This document shows, in pieces, positions 33,577 to 43,192 of a stretch of 61,149 bases of DNA. Where the stretch lies: NCBI RefSeq assembly GCF_000307875.1, contig NZ_AJLS01000151.1, forward strand, positions 1 through 61,149, read 5' to 3'. The notes beneath the pieces were generated by a model, which saw only the letters and a list, made by a program, of their open reading frames with translations, had not been told where the DNA came from and ran no database searches. Position numbers and translations under genes: made by a program. Every line of letters begins with the position of its first letter. Positions within the stretch are counted from its first letter, which is position 1. This DNA is from Neobacillus bataviensis LMG 21833. Its GTDB lineage: Bacteria; Bacillota; Bacilli; Bacillales; Cytobacillaceae.

Positions 33577-34320
33577 TTACTCGACATCTTTTTTTACTTC
33601 TTTTAGCCATTTTTCTTGTTCAGCTGTGAGTTTGATTTTATCAAATAAGTCCGGTCTTCTTTGGAGTGTACGTCTTAATGCTTCCTTGTTACGCCATTCC
33701 TCAATAAACTTATGGTTTCCCGATAGAAGTACCTCTGGCACCTTCATCCCGCGAAAATCCGCTGGCCTTGTGTAATGGGGGTGTTCAAGGAGCCCCGTAC
33801 TGAAAGAGTCCTTCATATGGGATTCTTGATTGCCAAGCACCTCTGGCAGGAGGCGGACAACACTGTCGACCACGACCATAGCACCAAGCTCGCCGCCTGT
33901 TAGGACATAATCACCTATTGAGATTTCGTCCGTTACGACATATTCCCTGATTCGTTCGTCATACCCCTCATAATGACCACAAATAAAGATCAAATGTTCT
34001 TCTTTCGCCAACTCTTCAGCCTTTTTTTGTTCATATCGTTCTCCCTGCGGGCAAAGCAGAATGACACGCGGCTGTTTACTTTCGGCCTTTTCCTTAAGCG
34101 CAGCAACAGCATCAAAGATTGGCTGTGGCTTTAAAACCATCCCGGCTCCGCCGCCATAAGGGTAATCATCCACAGTGGAATGTTTGTTATCAGCAAAGTC
34201 ACGGAAGTTAACGACGTTATAGTTGACGGCTGATTTTTCCGTCGCTTTTTGCAGCATGGATTGTCCCAGTACCCCAGAAAACATTTCCGGGAATAAGGTA
34301 AGAATATCAATTTGCATCAT
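33577..34320 (-). CDS. trmD: tRNA (guanine-N1)-methyltransferase TrmD
   Basis: TrmD methylates G37 next to the anticodon, which prevents +1 frameshifting. The 247-residue SPOUT-family protein has the knot segments CPQGERYEQKKAEEL, FICGHYEGYDERI and EISIGDYVLTGGE and the C-terminal RNA-binding part with LLEHPHYTRPADF. The start overlaps the rimM stop by four bases. A second ATG at 34317 gives the usual MQIDILTLFPEMF and is equally likely. Confidence 0.97.
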   Translation of the reverse strand: MMQIDILTLFPEMFSGVLGQSMLQKATEKSAVNYNVVNFRDFADNKHSTVDDYPYGGGAGMVLKPQPIFDAVAALKEKAESKQPRVILLCPQGERYEQKKAEELAKEEHLIFICGHYEGYDERIREYVVTDEISIGDYVLTGGELGAMVVVDSVVRLLPEVLGNQESHMKDSFSTGLLEHPHYTRPADFRGMKVPEVLLSGNHKFIEEWRNKEALRRTLQRRPDLFDKIKLTAEQEKWLKEVKKDVE

Positions 34321-34835
34321 GAAAGTAACCCTTCCATCGGTTCAATTAAGATAACCTTCTCTTTTACATCTACTTTTTTGACGACATCATGAATATAAGG
34401 GATTAACTGTTCTTTGCCTCCCTTTCCTTTAACAACCCAAACATCATTGGCGCCTGGTGAAAGAATTTCAGTCACCTTTCCGATCTCCTCACCCTGGACA
34501 GTAGCAACAAGGCAGCCAATAATTTCATGGTAATAAAATTCATCTTCTTCTAATGTGTCTAGTTGTGTTTCAGGGACCTTTAGAATGCCGTCGCGAAACT
34601 TCTCAACTTCATTAATATTAGTGAATCCTTCAAAGGTAAGTAAGTTAAAATTTTTATGTGTTCGATGACTTTTTACTGTTAGTTCAATTGGCTTGCTTGC
34701 ATTTGGCATAAATAAATAGAGGACATTTCCTGCCTTATAGCGTTTCTCAGGGAAATCCGTTTTTGAAATAACTCTTACTTCACCTTTTATTCCTTGGGTA
34801 TTCACAATCTTCCCAACATTAAACCATTTTTCCAT
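34317..34835 (-). CDS. rimM: Ribosome maturation factor RimM
   Basis: RimM binds S19 and assists 30S head assembly. The 172-residue product has the N-terminal RimM domain (VGKIVNTQGIKGEVRVISKTDFPEKR) and the C-terminal PRC-barrel (YYHEIIGCLVAT, SPGANDVWVVKGK, LIPYIHDVVKKVD). It is coupled to trmD by overlap and follows ylqD after 14 bases. Confidence 0.96.
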   Translation of the reverse strand: MEKWFNVGKIVNTQGIKGEVRVISKTDFPEKRYKAGNVLYLFMPNASKPIELTVKSHRTHKNFNLLTFEGFTNINEVEKFRDGILKVPETQLDTLEEDEFYYHEIIGCLVATVQGEEIGKVTEILSPGANDVWVVKGKGGKEQLIPYIHDVVKKVDVKEKVILIEPMEGLLS

Positions 34836-34849
34836 CTTATTTCCACCTA

Positions 34850-35236
34850 CTATCTAATTTCCTCAATAATCCCATCTTTAATGATAATGGCTGGCTGCCC
34901 AATCCTTTCATCCCAAATATCGCCTACCTTTATCTCAACCAGGACTTGAACTTCTTTTTCGGTTAATTCGCTTCCTAAAGGTAGGATATGTAATTGTTCG
35001 ATTTGAAACTCAACAAGCTTAATTTTTTCTTTGCGCATTTGAATTTCTTTTTCAAACTGTCTTTTTAATGTCCCTGGAGAAAAGTTTTTTGTTGTTTCCA
35101 AGCGTTTCTGCTCAAATTGCAGCTGATCACATTCTTTTTGAAGCTGCAGCTTTTTGGCTTGATACGTATTCAATAATGATTGTTTACTCTTTTCTGTTAG
35201 TATTTGCTTTACCACAACCGTTTGGATCATTTGCAT
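34850..35236 (-). CDS. ylqD: YlqD family protein, predicted coiled coil
   Basis: A 128-residue protein of the YlqD family, found at this locus in Bacilli and of unknown function. It has VVVKQILTEKSK near the start and a long Lys/Gln/Glu-rich helical stretch at about 25-85 that is likely coiled coil. A small beta-rich C-terminus ends PAIIIKDGIIEEIR. The ATG at 35236 follows GGAGG by 8 bases. It begins after the khpA terminator and 14 bases before rimM, so it is grouped with rimM-trmD. Confidence 0.85.
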   Translation of the reverse strand: MQMIQTVVVKQILTEKSKQSLLNTYQAKKLQLQKECDQLQFEQKRLETTKNFSPGTLKRQFEKEIQMRKEKIKLVEFQIEQLHILPLGSELTEKEVQVLVEIKVGDIWDERIGQPAIIIKDGIIEEIR

Positions 35237-35265
35237 ACGAGGCCCCTCCTTTTGCATTTTGTATA

Positions 35266-35297
35266 GCAAAAAAGAGAGGAAATAATCCCTCCCTTTT
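35266..35297 (-). terminator. Intrinsic terminator between khpA and ylqD
   Basis: AAAGGGAGG pairs with CCTCTCTTT on the minus strand (9 bp, one G-U) and is followed by TTTGC. It lies about 15 bases after the khpA stop and splits the classical rpsP-ylqC-ylqD-rimM-trmD run. Confidence 0.7.
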
Positions 35298-35313
35298 ATC
35301 TAGATGCAAAAAG

Positions 35314-35544
35314 CTACTCACCAATTTCCAAAAATATTTTCTTTTGTTGTGATGATCCTGCTGCATATACAACAGTTCTAATGGCCTTTGCAACTCGCCC
35401 CTGTTTGCCAATTACTTTTCCCATATCTGTCTTATTCACTGAAAGCTGATAAGTAATGCGGTTATCATCTTCAATGGAATCGACACGAACATCTTCCGGA
35501 AAATCAACAAGGGGCTTTACAATCGTTTCGATTAGTTCTTTCAT
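35314..35544 (-). CDS. khpA: KH-domain RNA-binding protein KhpA (YlqC)
   Basis: A 76-residue single KH-domain protein. In streptococci KhpA pairs with KhpB (Jag) to bind RNA and influence cell size and division; the role in Bacillus is less clear. The GxxG loop is GKQG at 46-49 within MGKVIGKQGRVAKAIRTVV. It lies 11 bases after rpsP in a short rpsP-khpA unit that ends in a terminator. Confidence 0.94.
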   Translation of the reverse strand: MKELIETIVKPLVDFPEDVRVDSIEDDNRITYQLSVNKTDMGKVIGKQGRVAKAIRTVVYAAGSSQQKKIFLEIGE

Positions 35545-35555
35545 CGTTACTACGA

Positions 35556-35828
35556 TTACTTGCCTAATTTTGCATTATGGAATTTTTCCATGATGCCTTG
35601 GTTTGAGAACAGGTTACGAACTGTATCAGATGGTTTCGCACCGTCTTTTAACCATTTAAGTACTAATTCTTCGTTGATTTCCACTTTAGCTGGTTGTGTA
35701 ACAGGATTGTATGTTCCAACGATCTCAATGTAACGTCCGTCACGAGGAGAACGAGAATCTGCTACTACAATACGATAGAAAGGAGTTTTTTTAGCTCCCA
35801 TACGTTTTAAACGAATTTTAACTGCCAT
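35556..35828 (-). CDS. rpsP: 30S ribosomal protein S16
   Basis: S16 is an early 30S assembly protein. The 90-residue product has the family start MAVKIRLKRMGAKKTPFYRI followed by VVADSRSPRDGRYIE and YNP. The ATG at 35828 gives this standard start. The ribosome site GGAGG is a little distant (about 13 bases). It follows its own promoter and is co-transcribed with khpA. Confidence 0.97.
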   Translation of the reverse strand: MAVKIRLKRMGAKKTPFYRIVVADSRSPRDGRYIEIVGTYNPVTQPAKVEINEELVLKWLKDGAKPSDTVRNLFSNQGIMEKFHNAKLGK

Positions 35829-35867
35829 TTTAAATAAGCACCTCCGAATAGTTTCACACAAGATAGT

Positions 35868-35896
35868 ATAATATCAATTCTTTTATAGTTTGTAAA
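35868..35896 (-). promoter_or_regulatory. Sigma-A promoter of rpsP-khpA
   Basis: TTTACA (35891-35896) and TATTAT (35868-35873) are spaced by 17 bases on the minus strand, with TGA before the -10. It lies between ffh and rpsP. Confidence 0.65.
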
Positions 35897-35947
35897 GTGT
35901 TTTTTCTTTACATGTATTATTACCAATATTAGGCAGGTTAAACCATC

Positions 35948-37306
35948 CTAGAATGGCTTAAATGGAAATTTAAATCCGCCTTTTTTCCCTTTTGATCCTT
36001 TTGGATTCATGCCTGTCATTTGTTTCATCATTTTTTTCATGTCTTCAAATTGCTTTAATAAGCGGTTGATTTCAGTAACAGGACGCCCGCAGCCTTTAGC
36101 AATTCTTCGTTTGCGGTTCGCATTTAGAATTTCAGGATTATTCTTTTCGGCTTTTGTCATCGATTGAATAATAGCTTCAACATGGGCAATCTGTTTTTCA
36201 TCAATCTGCAGATTATTCAAACCTTTGATTTTGTTTGCCCCCGGCATCATCTTTAATAATTCATCAAGAGGGCCTAGATTCCGAACTTGGCCGAGCTGAT
36301 CCAAGAAGTCTTCCAGCGTAAACGTCGCTGTCCGCATTTTCTGTTCAAGTTCTTTCGCCTTTTGTTCGTCGACATTTGCCTGTGCTTTTTCAATGAGTGT
36401 CAGCACATCGCCCATACCTAATATCCTTGATGCCATTCGTTCTGGGTAAAATGGTTCCAATGCATCCATTTTCTCGCCTAGACCGACAAATTTAATCGGT
36501 GTTTGCGTGACGGCGCGAATGGAGAGTGCAGCACCACCCCTTGTATCACCATCAAGCTTCGTCAAAACAACCCCGGTTAAACCAAGCTGTTCATTGAAAC
36601 TTTGAGCAACATTAACAGCATCCTGACCTGTCATAGCATCAACAACAAGGAAGATTTCATCCGGTTTAGTAAGTTCTTTAATATCCTTTAACTCACCCAT
36701 TAAGGCTTCATCAACGTGAAGTCGTCCGGCTGTATCAATCAAGACATAGTCATGGTGGTCTTCTTTTGCTTTGGCTATTGCCTGCTTTGCAATTTCAACC
36801 GGACTCACTTGATCACCAAGGGAGAAAACCGGCATATCCAGCTGTTTTCCAAGAGTTTGAAGCTGCTTAATTGCGGCTGGACGATAGATGTCGGCTGCAA
36901 CAAGCAGCGGACTGCGATTATACTTCTTACGAAGCAAAAGCGACAGCTTACCAGTTGTTGTCGTTTTACCGGCACCCTGCAAGCCCACCATCATAATTAC
37001 AGTTGGCGGACGGTTCGATGCGGCGATCTTGCTTTGCTCTCCTCCCATTAATGCAGTTAATTCCTCATTAACGATTTTAATGATCTGCTGTCCTGGAGTT
37101 AAGCTCTGCAATACCTCTTGCCCAACGGCGCGTTCACTGACTTTTTTCACAAAATCTTTGACGACCTTAAAGTTAACGTCTGCCTCAAGTAAGGCAAGCC
37201 GCACTTCTCGCATCATTTCTTTTACGTCCGCTTCCGAGACCTTCCCTTTTCCGCGGATTTTCTGGATTGTATTCTGCAGTCGGTCGGCTAATCCTTCAAA
37301 CGCCAT
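35948..37306 (-). CDS. ffh: Signal recognition particle protein Ffh
   Basis: Ffh binds 4.5S/6S RNA and signal sequences on translating ribosomes. The 452-residue protein has the N domain (1-95), the G domain with GLQGAGKTT at 108-116, DTAGRLHVDEALM and TKLDGDTRGGAAL, and a methionine-rich M domain from about 325 ending in MKKMMKQMTGMNPKG. It lies 12 bases after ylxM, with which it is co-conserved. Confidence 0.98.
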   Translation of the reverse strand: MAFEGLADRLQNTIQKIRGKGKVSEADVKEMMREVRLALLEADVNFKVVKDFVKKVSERAVGQEVLQSLTPGQQIIKIVNEELTALMGGEQSKIAASNRPPTVIMMVGLQGAGKTTTTGKLSLLLRKKYNRSPLLVAADIYRPAAIKQLQTLGKQLDMPVFSLGDQVSPVEIAKQAIAKAKEDHHDYVLIDTAGRLHVDEALMGELKDIKELTKPDEIFLVVDAMTGQDAVNVAQSFNEQLGLTGVVLTKLDGDTRGGAALSIRAVTQTPIKFVGLGEKMDALEPFYPERMASRILGMGDVLTLIEKAQANVDEQKAKELEQKMRTATFTLEDFLDQLGQVRNLGPLDELLKMMPGANKIKGLNNLQIDEKQIAHVEAIIQSMTKAEKNNPEILNANRKRRIAKGCGRPVTEINRLLKQFEDMKKMMKQMTGMNPKGSKGKKGGFKFPFKPF

Positions 37307-37318
37307 GCGTGCCGCCTC

Positions 37319-37654
37319 CTAATCTAATTTCTCAAGCTCAGTAACCATTTCTAACATTGCCTGCTTTGAAGGGTTTTCTTCTTTAAGCAATTCTTTCACA
37401 TGTCTTAACAGATTTGAGCGCTCTTGAAATTTCTGAAATAATAACAGCTTTTCCTCATACTCCTCAAGCATTGCTTCCGTCCGCTTTATATTATCATAAA
37501 CGGCCTGACGGCTTACATCATACTCTTCGGCAATTTCACCTAATGAGTAATCATCTAAGTAATAGAGGGACATATAGCTTTGCTGCTTTGGCGTTAACAA
37601 CGAATAATAAAAATCATAGAGATAGTTCATTCGTGTCGTCTTTTCAAGCATCAT
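37319..37654 (-). CDS. ylxM: YlxM, SRP-associated helix-turn-helix protein
   Basis: A 111-residue protein of the YlxM/p13 family, always next to ffh; in streptococci the homologue stimulates SRP function. It has MNYLYDFYYSLLTPKQQSYM and a helix-turn-helix resembling sigma-70 region 4 (LGEIAEEYDVSRQAVYDNIK). The start MMLEKTTRM, with AGGAGG about 10 bases upstream, agrees with B. subtilis. A longer in-frame ATG at 37723 lacks a ribosome site. Despite the helix-turn-helix it is probably an SRP cofactor and not a repressor. Confidence 0.92.
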   Translation of the reverse strand: MMLEKTTRMNYLYDFYYSLLTPKQQSYMSLYYLDDYSLGEIAEEYDVSRQAVYDNIKRTEAMLEEYEEKLLLFQKFQERSNLLRHVKELLKEENPSKQAMLEMVTELEKLD

Positions 37655-37751
37655 GCGGTTTCCCCTCCTGATACCTTTGTTAAGTGAAAAGCCTTTACAA
37701 AGTAAGTTTACAAGGTTAGACATTATCTGTCAAGGAAATACCTTTACATCC

Positions 37752-38738
37752 TTATTCGGAACTTTCAACCTGGTCAGCGAATAAGCCGTACACGTATTTT
37801 TCGGCATCAAATTCCTGGAGATCATCCATTTTTTCTCCAAGTCCAACGAATTTAACGGGGATTTTCAATTCATTGCGGATGGCTAGGACAATACCGCCTT
37901 TAGCTGTTCCATCTAGTTTAGAAAGGACAATCCCACTTACATTTGTGGCTTCTTTAAACGTCTTTGCCTGGATCAGGGCATTTTGACCTGTGGTAGCATC
38001 AAGCACCAGAATCACTTCATGCGGCGCACCGGGAATTTCTTTTTCGATGACTCGCTTAACCTTTTCAAGTTCCTTCATTAAATTTACTTTATTTTGCAAA
38101 CGTCCTGCTGTATCGCATAACAAAATATCCACTTTGCGGGATTTAGCCGCTTGGATGGCATCATACATGACCGCAGCGGGGTCAGAGCCCTCCGCCTGCT
38201 TAATCACTTCAACCCCCACTCGATCGCCCCATACCTCAAGCTGCTCAATCGCACCAGCCCGGAAGGTATCACCTGCTGCCATCAATACTTTCTTACCTTC
38301 ACTCTTAAATTTATGTCCAAGTTTGCCAATGGTGGTTGTCTTCCCCACACCGTTAACGCCAACAAACAGAATAACGGTCAGCCCTTCTTCTTGGATGTTA
38401 AGGTTTGACGATTGTTCCTCACCGGCATTATAAATCTCGACAAGCTTCTCCGAGATCACACTTTGAACCTCTCTTGGATCTTGGATGTTCTTTCGTTTCA
38501 CTTCCATCTTAAGCTCATCAATCAGCTGCATAACCGTATCAAAGCCGACATCCGCCTGAATGAGAATTTCCTCTAATTCTTCAAAAAAGTCTTCATCGAC
38601 TTTACGATACCTGGCAACAAGATCGTTTACTTTTCCGGAAAAATTGTCCCTTGTTTTTGTCAACCCTTCCTTAAACTTTTCTGTTACCGTATCCGCCTGT
38701 TTCGTGATTTTTTCTTTTAATTTTTTAAAGAAACTCAT
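37752..38738 (-). CDS. ftsY: Signal recognition particle receptor FtsY
   Basis: FtsY docks SRP-ribosome complexes at the membrane. The 328-residue product has a short basic and acidic N-terminal segment with many Lys residues, the N domain, and the G domain with GVNGVGKTT at 127-135, DTAGRLQNKVNLM and SKLDGTAKGGI. It belongs to the rnc-smc-ftsY unit, 17 bases after smc. Confidence 0.98.
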   Translation of the reverse strand: MSFFKKLKEKITKQADTVTEKFKEGLTKTRDNFSGKVNDLVARYRKVDEDFFEELEEILIQADVGFDTVMQLIDELKMEVKRKNIQDPREVQSVISEKLVEIYNAGEEQSSNLNIQEEGLTVILFVGVNGVGKTTTIGKLGHKFKSEGKKVLMAAGDTFRAGAIEQLEVWGDRVGVEVIKQAEGSDPAAVMYDAIQAAKSRKVDILLCDTAGRLQNKVNLMKELEKVKRVIEKEIPGAPHEVILVLDATTGQNALIQAKTFKEATNVSGIVLSKLDGTAKGGIVLAIRNELKIPVKFVGLGEKMDDLQEFDAEKYVYGLFADQVESSE

Positions 38739-38755
38739 CTTTTCACTTCCTACCT

Positions 38756-41700
38756 TTATGATTCAACTAACTCCTTTGTATCTTCTAAGCGAACAGATAC
38801 AAGCTTTGAAACACCTGATTCCTGCATCGTGACCCCATAAAGAACATCCGCCTCTTCCATCGTCCCTTTTCGATGTGTAATCACGATGAATTGAGTTTCG
38901 GCGCTATATCGTTTTAAATATTGGCTGAAGCGAAAGACATTGGCTTCATCCAAGGCAGCTTCCACTTCATCAAGAATACAGAACGGAACAGGACGAACCT
39001 TTAAGATGGAAAATAACAAGGCAATGGCTGTTAAGGCACGCTCTCCACCTGATAATAACCCAAGGTTCTGTAGTTTTTTCCCAGGAGGCTGGGCGACGAT
39101 TTCCACGCCTGTATTCAATAAATCTTGTGGTACTGTCAAGACTAAATCCGCTCGTCCCCCGCCGAAAAGGGCACGGAATGTTGGTTCGAAATGTTCCCGG
39201 ATCCCTTCAAAGGTTTGTTCAAACCGTTTTTTCATTTCTATATCCATTTCCTCAATGACTTGGAAAAGGGTGTCTTTTGCTTCTTGGAGGTCTGTTTTTT
39301 GTTCGTTTAAGAACTCGTACCGTTCTGAGACTCGTTCATATTCCTCAATAGCACCTATATTGACATTCCCAAGTTCTTCGATAGCAAGCTTGATTAGTTT
39401 GACCTTTTTCCTTGCTTCATCAATTGGAACCATTAATGGATACTGTTCCTTAGCCCCTTCAAACGATAAAAGATATTCTTCCCTTAAGTGACTGAGACGA
39501 TTTTCAAGTTCGACATCCAAACGGTTAATTTTTACTTCCTCATCCTTTAAGACTACAATCATTCCTTTATGGAGTCTCTTAAGCTCTTTCGCCTCTAGCT
39601 CTGCATCATCCAAGGATTCTTGCAGTGATAACCGTTCCTGCCTTCTTGCAGTAATTAACTGTAAGGTAGCCTCCTTGTCTTGCTGCTTACGCTTTGCAGC
39701 TGCCTCGATTTGTTCTGCTCCTGATGAACTGCTCGTCATTTCTGATGTTAATAAGTCAAGGTCTTCCGTATAGATTGTTAGCTTCTGCTCGCTCTCTAAT
39801 AAATCTTCGTTTATCAAAGAAAAGCGATCTTTCGCATTTGTATATTGCTCGTTTTTGGAAGCAAACTCAACCTTCAATTCATTAATTTCGGTTGTTAGGG
39901 TTTCTTTTGATGTTAGATTTATTGTTTTTTGTTCCGTAAGTTTAATAATCTGCGCATCAAGGTTATCGATTGTAACTTTATACTTTGCTACTGCTTCTGA
40001 TAATTCTAATTTCCTCTTTACTAATGTTTCTTTTTCATCTGTAAATTGTCCTTTTTCAAGGTCGTAAATTGCTAAGCGTTCATTGATATTTTTTTCACCC
40101 AGTTCTGCCTCCCGGAGGTCTCCCTTCACCGATTGCTCATGAAGTCTCAATTGCTCACCGGACTGACGAATCTTATCAAGCTGAACCTCTGAGCTTTGCC
40201 ATTCTTCTTTTAATGTCTTAACTACACGCTCTAAGTCGGTTGTTTTTTCTTCCATTACTACGAGCTTTTCTTTTAAATTCTCAAGCTCACCTTTCCTTGT
40301 TAACAAGGAAGATGATTTTTGTTTTGTGGCACCACCTGTCATCGATCCGCCAGGATTAACGATATCACCATCCAATGTTACCAGCCTCGAGCGGTACTGA
40401 AGGATTTTCGCCAACTCATTAGCACCCTTAAGGTCTCTCGTAATGACCACATTACCAAGAAGGTTATTCATCACCTCAGCATACTTTGGGTCAAATGTAA
40501 CAAGATGAACGGCTGGTCCAATTAAAGACGGGTGGTTTTGAATCGCTGACAGCTGCGCCGAAGATAAGGACCTTCCTTTTATGACACTTAACGGTAAAAA
40601 GGTAGCGCGCCCAAAAGAATGCTGTTTTAAATATTGAATAGCTGTTCTTGCATTTTGCTCGGTGTCAACCACAATATGCTGAAGTGCACCGCCAAATGCG
40701 GTTTCAAGTGCGGTTTCATATTCTTTCGGAACCGTTACGAGCTCGGCAACAGCCCCCTCAATTCCCTTTAGTTTATTCTCGCGTGCCTTAAGCACTTCCT
40801 TGACCCCTTGGAAAAAGCCTGCGTAGTCTTCTTCCATCTCCTCGAGTAATTCTTTTCTCGACTTAGCTTGTTGAAGAAGCTGATATGCTTGATACAACGT
40901 CTTTTCTTGCTTTTGGTAATTATTTTTTACCGACTCAAGCTTCCGCTGCTGTTCACGAAAGGTTTCAACTTGTTCAGCTAAATTCGTTTGGATTTCTTCT
41001 AAGCCAGCCAGAATTTTTTCTTTTTTACCTAAGGCAATGTGACGTTCTTGAAGATATTTTTCATTCTCCGCATCCAGACGTGAGCTTTTTCTATCCTGTT
41101 GCTCCAATTGTTGGTCAATGTATTTTATTTCATTTTTAGCACCGGCTTGATCATTCAACAGATCGATATATTCACTTTTTAAGCTTTCTATTTTTTCTTC
41201 TATATTTTCCGTAAATAATTGCAATTTCCCCTGTTTTTCTTTAAGCTCTACCTGCAATTTTCTTACCTGTTCGCCCAACACAGCATACGTTTCAGACTGT
41301 AGATCGCGATTTTTCTTCAGCTGGCTGATTCGCTCAGTAAATTCAGCAATATTTACTTTTAATTGTTCTTTATTCTGGGCTGCATTTTTCTTACGTTCCT
41401 TTAGAACTTCTTTCCGTCCTTCTAACTTTTCCAGATCCTCGCTCGCATGTAGAAGAACGTTTTGCAAGTCAGTTATCGATTCATCTAATGCGGAAATCTT
41501 ATCCCTTGTTTCCACAATCTTTGCTTCTTTTACTTGAAGTCCAGAGGAAAGCTTCAGCTCTTCCTGCTGATGTTCCTCCAGCAATTTTGACAGGTTTTCC
41601 CACGCACGATGCAGATCCTCAATTTCAAATACCGTAAGAGCAACCTCGATTTTTTCAAGTTCTTCTTTTTTCTCTAAAAAATCTTTTGCCATTGAGCTTT

Positions 41701-42322
41701 GAATTTTAAGTGGTTCCACTTGGCTTTCAAGTTCGTGTAAAATATCATTCACCCTGTTTAAATTATCCTGGGTTTCAAATAATTTTACCTCTGCTTTTTT
41801 CTTGCGATTTTTATATTTTAATACACCAGCAGCCTCTTCAAAGATGGTACGGCGGTCTTCTGCTTTACTGTTCAATATTTCTTCGACTTTTCCTTGGCTA
41901 ATGATGGAAAATGCTTCTCTGCCAAGACCAGAATCCATAAATAAATCAATGATGTCCTTGAGCCGGCAATGTTGTTTATTGATATAAAATTCACTCTCAC
42001 CAGAGCGGGAGATCCTTCTTGTCACACTAACTTCATGAAAATCCAGCCCCAAACCCTGGTTAGTATTGTCCAATGTAAGTGTTACTTCAGCATAATTAAG
42101 GGCCTTTCTGGAATCGCTTCCAGCAAAAATAATATCTTCCATTTTGCTGCCTCTAAGAGACTTGGCAGATTGTTCACCTAAAACCCAGCGGATGGCATCA
42201 GTGATATTACTTTTCCCACTGCCATTTGGACCCACCACAGCTGTTACTCCCGGGACAAAATCGACTTCAATGCGTTCAGCGAATGATTTAAAGCCAATAA
42301 TGTCCAACCGTTTTAAAAACAT
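38756..42322 (-). CDS. smc: Chromosome condensation protein Smc
   Basis: Smc is the ATPase of the ScpAB condensin and organises newly replicated origins. The 1188-residue protein has Walker A GPNGSGKSN at 31-39, two long coiled coils flanking a hinge (about 510-650, with the FGGALQHIVVDTE and VTLDGDIVNPGGSMTGG regions), the ABC signature LLSGGERALTAIALLF and Walker B FCILDEVEAALDEANV. The ATG at 42322 follows GGGAGG; an upstream ATG at 42367 does not. It is transcribed with rnc and ftsY. Confidence 0.98.
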   Translation of the reverse strand: MFLKRLDIIGFKSFAERIEVDFVPGVTAVVGPNGSGKSNITDAIRWVLGEQSAKSLRGSKMEDIIFAGSDSRKALNYAEVTLTLDNTNQGLGLDFHEVSVTRRISRSGESEFYINKQHCRLKDIIDLFMDSGLGREAFSIISQGKVEEILNSKAEDRRTIFEEAAGVLKYKNRKKKAEVKLFETQDNLNRVNDILHELESQVEPLKIQSSMAKDFLEKKEELEKIEVALTVFEIEDLHRAWENLSKLLEEHQQEELKLSSGLQVKEAKIVETRDKISALDESITDLQNVLLHASEDLEKLEGRKEVLKERKKNAAQNKEQLKVNIAEFTERISQLKKNRDLQSETYAVLGEQVRKLQVELKEKQGKLQLFTENIEEKIESLKSEYIDLLNDQAGAKNEIKYIDQQLEQQDRKSSRLDAENEKYLQERHIALGKKEKILAGLEEIQTNLAEQVETFREQQRKLESVKNNYQKQEKTLYQAYQLLQQAKSRKELLEEMEEDYAGFFQGVKEVLKARENKLKGIEGAVAELVTVPKEYETALETAFGGALQHIVVDTEQNARTAIQYLKQHSFGRATFLPLSVIKGRSLSSAQLSAIQNHPSLIGPAVHLVTFDPKYAEVMNNLLGNVVITRDLKGANELAKILQYRSRLVTLDGDIVNPGGSMTGGATKQKSSSLLTRKGELENLKEKLVVMEEKTTDLERVVKTLKEEWQSSEVQLDKIRQSGEQLRLHEQSVKGDLREAELGEKNINERLAIYDLEKGQFTDEKETLVKRKLELSEAVAKYKVTIDNLDAQIIKLTEQKTINLTSKETLTTEINELKVEFASKNEQYTNAKDRFSLINEDLLESEQKLTIYTEDLDLLTSEMTSSSSGAEQIEAAAKRKQQDKEATLQLITARRQERLSLQESLDDAELEAKELKRLHKGMIVVLKDEEVKINRLDVELENRLSHLREEYLLSFEGAKEQYPLMVPIDEARKKVKLIKLAIEELGNVNIGAIEEYERVSERYEFLNEQKTDLQEAKDTLFQVIEEMDIEMKKRFEQTFEGIREHFEPTFRALFGGGRADLVLTVPQDLLNTGVEIVAQPPGKKLQNLGLLSGGERALTAIALLFSILKVRPVPFCILDEVEAALDEANVFRFSQYLKRYSAETQFIVITHRKGTMEEADVLYGVTMQESGVSKLVSVRLEDTKELVES

Positions 42323-42376
42323 TTCATTATCCTCCCTATGTTGCATCGGGATTTCTCCTGCATACATTTGTCATTT

Positions 42377-43117
42377 CTAGGTTGTCTTTGCTTTTAATAC
42401 GCCAAGTGCCATTTGAGCAGCATGCTGTTCCGCTTCTTTCTTGGACTTTCCTGTTCCAACCCCTAATTCTTCACCATTTAAGGATACCTTTGAAACAAAT
42501 TCCTTATTATGGGCAGGGCCTTTTTCCTGCAGTACACGATATTCAATCATGCCGGTCCCATCCCGTTGAATGAGTTCCTGCAATTGGCTTTTAAAATCCA
42601 TCACATGAGAAAAAGCACCAGCATTTATTTTAGGAAAGACAACTTTTTCAAGAAATTCAATCACTTTTTCAATTCCCTGATCCAAATATAAAGCCCCAAT
42701 GTATGCCTCAAAAACGTCGGCAAGTAAAGCTGGACGCTCCCGGCCTCCCGTCATTTCCTCGCCTTTGCCAAGCAAAATAAGTTTCCCAAATTCGAGCTCA
42801 TTGGCAAAAGCTACAAGAGATGGCTCACAAACGATAGCGGCACGTAATTTCGTCAATTCGCCTTCAGTCATCATAGGATATTTTTTGAAGAGGAATTGGG
42901 AAACCGTAAGTTCGAGGACAGCATCTCCTAAAAACTCAAGTCTTTCATTATCTTCGAAAGGCTTTCTGCGATGCTCATTCACATAGGATGAATGAGTAAA
43001 GGCTTGTTTTAATAATTTTTCATTATCAATCTTAAATCCGATAGTATCCTGAAAATCTTTAAAAAGATTTTCTTTTGCGCGATTATTAAACTCTTTTTCC
43101 TTATTGTTCCTGCGCAT
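42377..43117 (-). CDS. rnc: Ribonuclease III
   Basis: RNase III cuts double-stranded RNA, including 16S/23S precursors. The 246-residue protein has the signature NERLEFLGDAVLEL at 57-70, the second acidic cluster in LLADVFEAYIGALYLD, and a C-terminal dsRNA-binding domain from about 175 (DFKSQLQELIQ; GTGKSKKEAEQHAAQMAL). The ATG at 43117 follows GGTGGAG. It leads the rnc-smc-ftsY unit, behind the acpP hairpins. Confidence 0.97.
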   Translation of the reverse strand: MRRNNKEKEFNNRAKENLFKDFQDTIGFKIDNEKLLKQAFTHSSYVNEHRRKPFEDNERLEFLGDAVLELTVSQFLFKKYPMMTEGELTKLRAAIVCEPSLVAFANELEFGKLILLGKGEEMTGGRERPALLADVFEAYIGALYLDQGIEKVIEFLEKVVFPKINAGAFSHVMDFKSQLQELIQRDGTGMIEYRVLQEKGPAHNKEFVSKVSLNGEELGVGTGKSKKEAEQHAAQMALGVLKAKTT

Positions 43118-43192
43118 AAAGTCTCCACCTTGCATGTAATTTACCAACTTCCCAACTAAATGTTTAAAAAAGTTTCTTTAAATACGCAAAGA

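Noticed and set aside
36888..37322. Plus-strand open frame opposite ffh
   Set aside because: Mirror frame of the conserved Ffh N and G domains; no ribosome site and no homologous motif.
38940..39491. Plus-strand open frame opposite smc (183 codons)
   Set aside because: It lies wholly opposite the Smc head domain, is Ser/Arg/Pro-rich as mirror frames are, and has no recognisable family.
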